From positions 1 to 6,648 of the forward strand of contig JADFYT010000133.1 in NCBI GenBank assembly GCA_015232935.1: DNA of 6,648 nt. The letters run 5' to 3'. The stretch is from Desulfamplus sp. (GTDB taxonomy: Bacteria; Desulfobacterota; Desulfobacteria; Desulfobacterales; Desulfobacteraceae). Both the position numbers and the translations under genes were made by a program. Numbering within the stretch: the first letter of the stretch is position 1; every line of letters begins with the position of its first letter. The notes under the pieces were generated by a model. It made no database searches. It was not told the DNA's origin and saw only the letters and a list, made by a program, of their open reading frames with translations. Positions 1-5,553 of this stretch are shown one piece after another.

Positions 1-10
1 CACACTCTGA

Positions 11-76
11 GACTTCCTGCAAAACCGGATTTTACTCCTTGATTGTACTGGATGAAAAGTTAATTTGCAGGAGGTC
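11..76. repeat. Imperfect 13-bp inverted repeat with 40-bp spacer
   Basis: gacttcctgcaaa (11-23) is matched by tttgcaggaggtc (64-76), the reverse complement with 12 of 13 bases agreeing. The spacer is too long and no T-run follows directly, so a simple intrinsic terminator is unlikely. The core TTGCAGGA is shared with the tandem repeat at 234-272. Confidence 0.5.
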
Positions 77-181
77 TAATATTTGATATTTCGGCATATT
101 TGATTTTTTAGCACATGATAGAGCTTGTGTGCAATATTTATATCCTGAGTGTATATTATTTGTTCGATTATACGTTGTATT

Positions 182-217
182 GTCATTAATGACTTGAAAT
201 TACATATTTAATATAAT
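182..217 (+). promoter_or_regulatory. Possible promoter: 12-bp palindrome next to a TATAAT box
   Basis: The perfect palindrome gtcattaatgac (182-193) lies 18 bp before a consensus TATAAT hexamer (212-217). There is no good -35 box at standard spacing; TTGAAA (194-199) is only 12 bp away, and the palindrome covers the position where a -35 box would end. This arrangement fits a regulator-dependent promoter with the palindrome as operator. It would leave a leader of more than 300 bases before the HDOD gene. AT-richness makes chance TATAAT boxes likely, so confidence is low. Confidence 0.25.
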
Positions 218-233
218 ATTTTACCGCAAAATT

Positions 234-272
234 CATTCATGCTTGCAGGATCCATTCATGCTTGCAGGATCC
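234..272. repeat. 19-bp perfect tandem duplication
   Basis: The unit attcatgcttgcaggatcc occurs twice head to tail (235-253 and 254-272) with no mismatch, and the periodicity extends one base upstream to 234. Each copy contains TTGCAGGA, which also occurs at 65-72 and, inverted, at 15-22. The lack of divergence suggests a recent slippage duplication or selection for paired binding sites. Confidence 0.9.
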
Positions 273-555
273 GGCATGACAACATAATAACCATGAAGGT
301 TCAAGATTGCTATTGAACACTATAAGCAACAAAAACATATAAGGAACAAAAACACAATCTATAGATTCCGGGAAAAGTCTTTTGGTGGGACAAGCCCTTT
401 GCCAGTCAAGTCCCAGGCAGCATTTTTCACCAGTTTGATTTATGTGAAAGTCTCTTGAGATAGCTGTGATTATAAAACTTTCATTTTTAGTTGTGTCCAT
501 CAGGGCATGGCCGCTATCGGCATTCAGGGATAAAACAGGAAATGGAGAACTTTGA

Positions 556-2244
556 ATGAATGACAGGATTCAAACAGGTTCAGGCATAGAGCTGGATCTT
601 ATTGAGCTTCCGGACATCCCGGAACTCAATGAAGAGGATGATTCTATTGAAGCCGGGAAAGACCATGGCCAAAAAAACGATCAGCTCTCTGTACAGGAAG
701 ATTATGACCAGGTTCGTTTCTCCAGTATCCTTGAAGATCTTGACAAAAAGATGAAGTCCGGTCGCTTTCTCCACACTTTTACAGCACAGATTGAAGAGAT
801 CAACCGTATTGTAAACATGAAATATGCCTCCACCAGAGATATTGCCTCGGTTATACTTAAAGATGTCGCACTCTCTTCAAAGGTGCTTTCTGTCGTAAAT
901 TCATGTTACTATGGCCACTTTGCACAAAAGGGGATTGCAAGTATTCCGGAGGCGATGGTTATTCTTGGAACAGAAGAGGTGCAGCAGGCAGCAGCGACCC
1001 TTCTGCTGTTTGAATTCATGAGAGATATTTCCAAAAGCGAACTGTTGAAGGAAAAATCCCTTGCGAGCCTGATGCGGGGAATGATGGCAAAAGAGCTTGC
1101 CAGGGAGGCAAAATACAAGGCCCCGGACGAATTTCAGCTTGTGGCAATGCTCTACGATATCGGTGAACAGATAATTTTATTTTGTGACCCTCAGGCGTAC
1201 CAGCGTATCCGCAGGATTTCCGAGCAAAAGAAAATGGACCTGGAGGCAGTTTCAAGACAGCTTATAGGTGCATCCTTTGCCCAGATTGGGCAGGGGATTG
1301 TCTCGGGATGGGGATTTCCAAAGGGAATTGTTGATTGTATCCTGCCATTCAAGGATTTTAAAATGGATCCAGGAGCAATTACCGGCCAGACTCTCAAGCG
1401 CCTTGTCTCCTCTTTTACAAACGAGCTTTCTAATATTGACTGGCGTATCAGCCAGAATGTAAGACAGAAAAAACTTGAGGGAATTGTGGATCGTTACAGC
1501 AATTTTCTGGATATCGGGATATCAGTTGCTGAGGGACTTCTGCAAAATGCTATCCAGAAAGTTGAAAATCATGCCAAGGTTCTGAAAATCAACCTTAAAA
1601 ACAGTCGCTTCGACCGCATGTCAGAAGATTTGAAATCTGATTTGCTGGTTGAATCCGCTGAAAAACTCTGGATTACATCTCAGATCACTCCTGATGGGCA
1701 GACCGGATGGAACAGGGAGGTTAACGAGGACAAAATTCTCTGGATCGAAAGTCATATTAAAAAAATCGAGAAGGCATTAAGATCCGGAGTTAAGTTGAGC
1801 TCTATACTTAATCTTATAATTACAACTATTTATAAGGGATTCTTCTTTTCCAGGATATCCATATGTATTATGGATAAGGCAAAAGGTGTCATGGCTGTGA
1901 GATTTGTTCTGGGCAAGGAGGCCGAAGAGTTTGGCCAGAAGTTCATGTTCAGGGTCTCGGACAGTGATGACATGTTCAATAAGGCTTTGAGTACAGGTCT
2001 TGATATTGTGGTTGAAGATGTTCGTGACAAGATAGGTTACAGCAGGATTCCGGATTGGTATGCCAGGGAAAATTTTGCGGCATCCTTTGCCATATATCCT
2101 ATTGTGGTTGAGCAGAAAAAAGTGGGGCTTATCTATGTTGACTGGGAGAGCAGCGATACCCATCTGTTTTCAGATCAGGTAAAACAGTTGATGCAGCGGC
2201 TGAAAAATCTTACCATTACAGCTATAAAAAAGAGCAAAAAATAG
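556..2244 (+). CDS. HDOD domain and GAF domain signalling protein
   Basis: This 562-residue cytoplasmic protein appears to be a signalling or regulatory factor without enzymatic activity. An acidic, probably disordered N-terminus (1-55) is followed by a HDOD domain (about 60-260) with the typical opening around FLHTFTAQIEEINRIV, the segment LKDVALSSKVLSVVNSCYYG, then SIPEAMVILGTEEVQ. The position that carries His-Asp in true HD hydrolases reads YDIGE (200-204), so the metal ligand is lost, as is usual in HDOD proteins. A helical linker (about 280-395) leads to a GAF-like domain (about 395-555) with a typical ending, FAIYPIVVEQKKVGLIYVDW. No membrane segment is seen. The start is supported by GGAG at 544-547, 8 bases before the ATG. 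It is the first gene of a tight run with the TPR and HdrC-like genes. The GAF ligand cannot be told from sequence. HDOD and GAF assignments are firm; the biological role is unknown. Confidence 0.93.
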   Translation: MNDRIQTGSGIELDLIELPDIPELNEEDDSIEAGKDHGQKNDQLSVQEDYDQVRFSSILEDLDKKMKSGRFLHTFTAQIEEINRIVNMKYASTRDIASVILKDVALSSKVLSVVNSCYYGHFAQKGIASIPEAMVILGTEEVQQAAATLLLFEFMRDISKSELLKEKSLASLMRGMMAKELAREAKYKAPDEFQLVAMLYDIGEQIILFCDPQAYQRIRRISEQKKMDLEAVSRQLIGASFAQIGQGIVSGWGFPKGIVDCILPFKDFKMDPGAITGQTLKRLVSSFTNELSNIDWRISQNVRQKKLEGIVDRYSNFLDIGISVAEGLLQNAIQKVENHAKVLKINLKNSRFDRMSEDLKSDLLVESAEKLWITSQITPDGQTGWNREVNEDKILWIESHIKKIEKALRSGVKLSSILNLIITTIYKGFFFSRISICIMDKAKGVMAVRFVLGKEAEEFGQKFMFRVSDSDDMFNKALSTGLDIVVEDVRDKIGYSRIPDWYARENFAASFAIYPIVVEQKKVGLIYVDWESSDTHLFSDQVKQLMQRLKNLTITAIKKSKK

Positions 2245-2247
2245 AAA

Positions 2248-2268
2248 AATGCCTGAATTTACGGCATT
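2248..2268 (+). other. Small hairpin over the TPR gene start region
   Basis: aatgcc (2248-2253) and ggcatt (2263-2268) form a perfect 6-bp stem with a 9-base loop, just after the HDOD stop codon. The stem contains the ATG at 2249. No T-run follows, so it is not a terminator; it might modulate translation of the second gene, or be chance. Confidence 0.35.
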
Positions 2269-2355
2269 CCTTGTATCGACCGCAAACAGATTGACAAAGG
2301 CTCGACACTTATCAATGACGGAAAGTATGACGAGGCCATTGATACATTCAAAGCC

Positions 2356-2892
2356 ATGGTCAACCAGAAGGAGAATCCTGAATATTATTACAATATAGGC
2401 TACATAAAAAGCATTCAGGGAAAGCATTCCGAAGCTATTGTTGCATTCAGGAAAGCAACACAGCTTGACAGGCTGTTTGCCAAGGCGTATGAGGAGATGG
2501 GTCGGGCATACAGGGCACTTGGACAGCACGACAAGGCAGATGATTGCATGAACCACGCGGCACAGATACATCTTGAAAGGGATAATGACGAACACGCGGA
2601 AGAGATTTTGAACGAGATACTCTCTCTTGGATCAGATTCACTCAATGTATTCAACTCGCTTGGAGTCATATACCGGAAAAGAGGAGATCACAATACAGCA
2701 TTGACCCACTACACCAAGGCACTTAGAATTCATCCTGATGAGCCAAACATCTACTACAACATGGGAAGAATATATTTAGACATGAAAAATACAGACAAGG
2801 CAAGAGAGCTGTTTCAAAAAGCTGTAGAGGTGGACAGCGGCTTTAAAGAGGCAAAACAGGTAATCAAGGCCATTGATCTGGGGGTAATTTAG
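2356..2892 (+). CDS. Tetratricopeptide repeat (TPR) protein, apparent 5' frameshift
   Basis: A soluble helical-repeat protein, likely a protein-interaction scaffold; its partner is unknown. The 178 residues from ATG 2356 contain TPR units beginning at about 8 (PEYYYNIGYIKSIQGKHSEA), 42 (AKAYEEMGRAYRALGQHDKA), 96 (LNVFNSLGVIYRKRGDHNTA) and 130 (PNIYYNMGRIYLDMKNTDKA), with a degenerate unit between the second and third. This start is doubtful. It has no ribosome binding site, and it cuts a TPR in half: upstream codons in the same frame (2284-2355) encode KQIDKGSTLINDGKYDEAI, a clear TPR helix pair. That frame is open from 2257 but has no ATG, GTG or TTG before 2356. An ATG at 2249, four bases after the HDOD stop, is in another frame. 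One extra A in the AAA run at 2284-2286 would join it, giving a 214-residue protein. The gene ends one base before the HdrC-like gene. The TPR assignment is secure; the start is not. Confidence 0.85.
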   Translation: MVNQKENPEYYYNIGYIKSIQGKHSEAIVAFRKATQLDRLFAKAYEEMGRAYRALGQHDKADDCMNHAAQIHLERDNDEHAEEILNEILSLGSDSLNVFNSLGVIYRKRGDHNTALTHYTKALRIHPDEPNIYYNMGRIYLDMKNTDKARELFQKAVEVDSGFKEAKQVIKAIDLGVI

Positions 2893-2893
2893 T

Positions 2894-3601
2894 ATGGACA
2901 TAAATATTGACAAGAATAAGGACGGGAATTCCAGAGCACCTGTAAATATTGCAGGCAAAACAGATTCAGAGGCAGTCGAAGATATTGTTGACAAACAAGG
3001 AAACAGAGAAGACGCTTTACTTTTTGATAAAATGACATCACAGGAAGAACCTGTAAATATTGAAAACGAGAGAATCAGGGAAGCTTCTTTTGATATTGCC
3101 TCTGAAGTTATAAAACGATCTCATGTCAACTACAATAACTGCTACCACTGTAGATGCTGTGCCGGAGGATGCCCGTTTTTTCAGGCAATGGACTATGCAC
3201 CTCATGGAGTTATCCGGCTTTTACAACTGGGATGTTATGAAAAAGCCCTGCGATCTTCAACCATATGGATCTGTGTTGGATGCAACACCTGCTCAACTGT
3301 ATGCCCCATGGCAATAGATATCTCCGCCATGATGGATGCTCTGCGGCAGATTGCAATTGAAAAAAAGATAAAAATTGCCCAGCCAGGCATTTTAGGATTT
3401 CACAAGGAGGTGCTCAACTCCATTGAACGGCACGGAAGAACCCATAAACTTGAAATCATGCTTCGCTATAAAGTGAGGACCCGTGACCTGTTTTCCGATA
3501 TGGATGTGGGCCTTAAAATGCTTGCGAAACGTAAACTTGACCTGATGCCGTCCAAAATTGAGGACATTGATGCCATAAAAAAGATATTCAAAAAAGATTA
3601 G
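2894..3601 (+). CDS. HdrC-like 4Fe-4S protein with N-terminal extension
   Basis: A 235-residue iron-sulfur protein related to heterodisulfide reductase subunit C, an electron-transfer subunit that normally passes electrons from HdrA flavin and clusters towards HdrB. Two CxxCxxCxxxCP motifs are complete: C83, C86, C89, C93 and C127, C130, C133, C137, each expected to bind one 4Fe-4S cluster. The tail (GFHKEVLNSIERHGRTHKLE, then RYKVRTRDLFSDMDVGLKML) is the usual HdrC C-terminal region, so this is not a generic ferredoxin. Residues 1-75 are a hydrophilic, acidic extension, longer than usual for HdrC and probably disordered. No transmembrane segments are seen, so it is likely cytoplasmic. A GGGGG run at 2880-2884 lies 9 bases before the ATG, and the gene starts one base after the TPR stop, implying translational coupling. 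No HdrA or HdrB is present in the window, so the electron partner is unknown. It could instead serve a different Fe-S oxidoreductase. Confidence 0.88.
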   Translation: MDINIDKNKDGNSRAPVNIAGKTDSEAVEDIVDKQGNREDALLFDKMTSQEEPVNIENERIREASFDIASEVIKRSHVNYNNCYHCRCCAGGCPFFQAMDYAPHGVIRLLQLGCYEKALRSSTIWICVGCNTCSTVCPMAIDISAMMDALRQIAIEKKIKIAQPGILGFHKEVLNSIERHGRTHKLEIMLRYKVRTRDLFSDMDVGLKMLAKRKLDLMPSKIEDIDAIKKIFKKD

Positions 3602-3643
3602 TTCTGCCTTGTTAACTTCTCAGGTTTAATGCCTGCCTGCTGT

Positions 3644-3726
3644 CTGAATCAGGATGGCCAGGATTTACAGGATATCAAGGATAAATATATCCGGCTCATC
3701 CTTTTATCCTTAGCATCCTGATTCAG
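3644..3726. repeat. Large dyad made of 9-bp CAGGATNNN units, between convergent genes
   Basis: The outer arms ctgaatcaggatg (3644-3656) and catcctgattcag (3714-3726) are a perfect 13-bp inverted repeat. An inner 9-bp pair, aaggataaa (3677-3685) and tttatcctt (3703-3711), is nested inside. The left side is periodic: CAGGAT starts at 3650, 3659 and 3668, and AAGGAT at 3677, exactly 9 bases apart. On the right side ATCC recurs at 3689, 3698, 3706 and 3715. It resembles the degenerate 'aggatttacaggat' intergenic repeats found in many bacterial genomes. In position it could act as a bidirectional transcription stop, with a short T-run (3734-3738) following on the plus strand. Confidence 0.8.
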
Positions 3727-3808
3727 AAACTCTATTTTTCACTTAACTTTCAATATACAAGACAATCTTAACAAGTAAAAATAACAGATACATGTTGGTT
3801 TTGAGATA

Positions 3809-5089
3809 CTAACGCTTGTCCATGGGAATATAATCTCTTACAGTCTCTCCCATATAAACCTGCCTTGGCCTGCTTATTTTCTGATTGGGATCAAGAGCAT
3901 CCTCTCTCCACTGGGCAATCCAGCCGGGAAGTCTTCCAATGGCAAACATGACCGTGAACATCTTGGTTGGAATGCCCATGGCACGCAGCACGATTCCGCT
4001 GTAAAAATCGACATTGGGATATAGGTTCTTGTCCTGAAAATAGGAGTCATTCAAGGCCGCTTCCTCAAGTTCCATCGCAACGTCAAGCAGAGGATCCTTG
4101 ATCTGGAGTTTTTTTAGTACCTTGTCACACATGCTTTTCATGATCTTTGCCCTTGGATCATAGGTCTTGTAAACCCTGTGGCCAAATCCCATGAGCTTGA
4201 ACGGGTCATTTTTATCTCTTGCTTTTTCTATGACATGAGCAGGTGTCAAATTGTTCTGCTGCATACCTTCGAGCATCTGGATAACAGCCTGATTGGCTCC
4301 GCCGTGTAATGGCCCCCACAAGGCTGAAATTCCGGCTGAAAGTGCCGCATAGATGTTTACCTTTCCGCTGCCGACCACCCTTACTGCCGCTGTGGAGCAA
4401 TTTTGCTCATGATCTGCATGCAGTATCCAGAATACATTGAGAGCATCCACAAGCTCCTGATCCATTCTATAGGGGATAACAGGATTATCAAACATCATAT
4501 GCAAGAAATTTGCACAATAGGAGTAATCTGGCCTGGGATAGACAGTCGCGTGCCCTCTTGAAATCTTGTATGCCATTGCAGCCATGGTTCTGACCTTGGA
4601 TATGATGCGAAGGAAAGTGCTGTTGACATCCTCATCCAGATCAATAAGTTCCGGGTAAAAACTTCTGAGAGCGTTTACCATGGCAGACAAAATACCCATG
4701 GGGTGAGCTTTGCTCGGGAAATTCTGGTAAAAGAACTTCATGTCTTCATGAAGAAGGGAAAAATCGTTGAGCATGACGCTTGTTCTGGTCAGGCTCTCCC
4801 TGTCAGGAAGATAGCCATTCATCAGAAGATAAGCGGTTTCTACAAAAGTTGATTTCTCGGCAAGCTGCTCAATGGGGATACCCCTGTATCTAAGGATTCC
4901 CTTCTCGCCGTCCATAAAGGTGATAGCACTCTGGCAGCTTCCTGTATTGCCAAATCCAGGGTCAAAGGTTATATGGCCGGTCTCCTGCCGCAGTTTTCTT
5001 ATATCAATTGCCTTTTCACCTTCAGTTCCGACAATCACGGGAAGTTTGTACTCTTTGCCGTCAATCAGCAGGGTCGCAAATTCACTCAT
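3809..5089 (-). CDS. gltA: Citrate synthase (type II)
   Basis: This enzyme condenses acetyl-CoA and oxaloacetate to citrate and CoA, the entry step of the TCA cycle, in the cytoplasm. The 426-residue product aligns end to end with E. coli GltA as I recall it. Catalytic residues are in place: H262 in WGPLHGGANQ, H304 in GFGHRVYK and D361 in YPNVDFYSG. The type II N-terminal domain is present (TFDPGFGNTGSCQSAITFMD). An in-frame ATG 15 codons upstream (5134) exists, but the start at 5089 is preferred because AGGAG (5096-5100 on the plus strand) lies 6 bases before it and the protein then has family length. Several residues of the E. coli NADH inhibitory site differ (see findings). A 187-bp gap with inverted repeats separates it from the zinc-ribbon gene, suggesting its own promoter, though none was clearly identified. 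The related 2-methylcitrate synthases usually lack this type II N-terminal domain, so that alternative is unlikely. Confidence 0.97.
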   Translation of the reverse strand: MSEFATLLIDGKEYKLPVIVGTEGEKAIDIRKLRQETGHITFDPGFGNTGSCQSAITFMDGEKGILRYRGIPIEQLAEKSTFVETAYLLMNGYLPDRESLTRTSVMLNDFSLLHEDMKFFYQNFPSKAHPMGILSAMVNALRSFYPELIDLDEDVNSTFLRIISKVRTMAAMAYKISRGHATVYPRPDYSYCANFLHMMFDNPVIPYRMDQELVDALNVFWILHADHEQNCSTAAVRVVGSGKVNIYAALSAGISALWGPLHGGANQAVIQMLEGMQQNNLTPAHVIEKARDKNDPFKLMGFGHRVYKTYDPRAKIMKSMCDKVLKKLQIKDPLLDVAMELEEAALNDSYFQDKNLYPNVDFYSGIVLRAMGIPTKMFTVMFAIGRLPGWIAQWREDALDPNQKISRPRQVYMGETVRDYIPMDKR

Positions 5090-5121
5090 TCTTATCTCCT
5101 TTTGTATTTCCCTTGTTTTAC

Positions 5122-5149
5122 CATGAAAATACATTTTTTTGTTTTCATG
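5122..5149 (-). promoter_or_regulatory. Inverted repeat in the gltA leader
   Basis: catgaaaa (5122-5129) and ttttcatg (5142-5149) form a perfect 8-bp inverted repeat with a 12-base spacer containing a T-run, starting 32 bases upstream of the gltA start codon. It could be an operator or an RNA hairpin in the leader. No matching regulator site is recognised. Confidence 0.35.
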
Positions 5150-5184
5150 AACCGAGGTGACCAGAACAGGCCATACTCGTCTAA

Positions 5185-5207
5185 TTTACTCTAACATAGA
5201 GAGTAAA
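5185..5207. promoter_or_regulatory. Perfect 8-bp stem in the gap upstream of gltA
   Basis: tttactct (5185-5192) and agagtaaa (5200-5207) pair perfectly around a 7-base loop. The stem is AT-rich and no T-run follows on either strand, so it is a weak terminator candidate. Its location about 100 bases before gltA also suits an operator. Confidence 0.35.
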
Positions 5208-5242
5208 ACCGTTCCTGATGGCCAGATTTTTTGCTTCAACAA

Positions 5243-5262
5243 ATTGTGCCCATCTGCACAAT
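5243..5262 (-). terminator. Possible weak terminator after the zinc-ribbon gene
   Basis: attgtgc (5243-5249) and gcacaat (5256-5262) form a 7-bp stem with a 6-base loop, starting 14 bases after the stop codon of the zinc-ribbon gene on the minus strand. The following minus-strand bases, ttgttgaagc, are only mildly T-rich, so termination would be partial at best and read-through into gltA is possible. Confidence 0.3.
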
Positions 5263-5276
5263 CAGGATTATCGCTT

Positions 5277-5528
5277 TCAACCTCTTGTTTCTCCTGGAAC
5301 AGTGTAGGTTGTGCAAGAGCCGCTTGAACACTGTCGCGTCTGCTTTTCAAGGCTCTGGTTTTTACTGGCAGCCGAACCGCCCATCGCATAATTGGTTGCA
5401 CTGACCACCCTCTCAATGGAAAAAGATTCGCACTTGGAGCATTTTATCTCTTGTTCATTATCGCCGCTCATAAAAAGCACTTCAAAAAACTCTTCACATT
5501 CTAAACATTTAAATTCAAATATTGGCAT
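5277..5528 (-). CDS. FmdB-family small zinc-ribbon protein
   Basis: An 83-residue protein with two knuckles, C8xxC11 in FKCLEC and C30xxC33 in IKCSKC, which should bind one zinc ion. The opening MPIFEFKCLEC and the segment IERVVSA match the FmdB / CxxC_CxxC_SSSS family (Zn_ribbon_8), named after a putative regulator of formamidase-type genes; its true function is unknown. The C-terminus is low-complexity and contains a further cysteine pair, CSSGSC (C67, C72). The frame extends 19 codons further upstream into the racemase gene, but the start at 5528 is chosen because the family begins with MPIF-like residues and AGGAGA (5536-5541 on the plus strand) lies 7 bases before it. It starts 25 bases after the racemase stop, so the two are probably co-transcribed. 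Confidence 0.88.
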   Translation of the reverse strand: MPIFEFKCLECEEFFEVLFMSGDNEQEIKCSKCESFSIERVVSATNYAMGGSAASKNQSLEKQTRQCSSGSCTTYTVPGETRG

Positions 5529-5553
5529 GGTTAAATCTCCTTTGTTGTTGATT

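Larger units (their letters stand above)
1..555. other. AT-rich intergenic region upstream of the HDOD gene
   Basis: No convincing gene is visible here. The first 230 bases are strongly AT-rich, and the last 250 have more mixed composition. The region contains a spaced inverted repeat (11-76), a 12-bp palindrome (182-193) near a TATAAT hexamer, a 19-bp perfect tandem repeat (234-272) and a 12-bp palindrome, aatctatagatt (356-367). An open frame on the minus strand (237-500, 87 codons) lacks a ribosome binding site, runs through the tandem repeat and resembles no family I know, so it is not called. The region probably holds the control sequences for the operon starting at 556. Confidence 0.6.

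Noticed and set aside
235..272. Resemblance of the tandem repeat (catgc...gcaggatcc) to a cloning polylinker
   Set aside because: Only scattered short matches to SphI/PstI/BamHI-like sites; the order and spacing of a standard polylinker are absent, so vector contamination is not supported.
386..415. Inverted repeat tgggac / gtccca with 18-base spacer
   Set aside because: The 6-bp stem with a long loop is easily expected by chance and no T-run or motif supports a function.
237..500. Minus-strand open frame of 87 codons upstream of the HDOD gene
   Set aside because: No ribosome binding site before its start, it reads through the 19-bp tandem repeat, and its product resembles no family I recognise.
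1777..2163. Minus-strand 128-codon open frame inside the HDOD-GAF gene
   Set aside because: It is antisense to the well-supported GAF-coding region and shows no domain-like pattern.
2284..2300. Programmed -1 ribosomal frameshift to join ATG 2249 to the TPR frame
   Set aside because: No X XXY YYZ slippery heptamer is present in the overlap and no downstream pseudoknot is evident; a lost base is simpler.
2170..2595. Minus-strand 141-codon open frame rich in cysteine and hydrophobic residues
   Set aside because: It overlaps the end of the HDOD gene and the TPR gene in antisense; hydrophobic runs are expected from reading TPR codons backwards.
5090..5134. Fifteen-codon N-terminal extension of citrate synthase from the ATG at 5134
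   Set aside because: The ATG at 5089 has an ideal AGGAG at 6 bases and gives the normal family length; the extension would cover that binding site and part of the leader inverted repeat.
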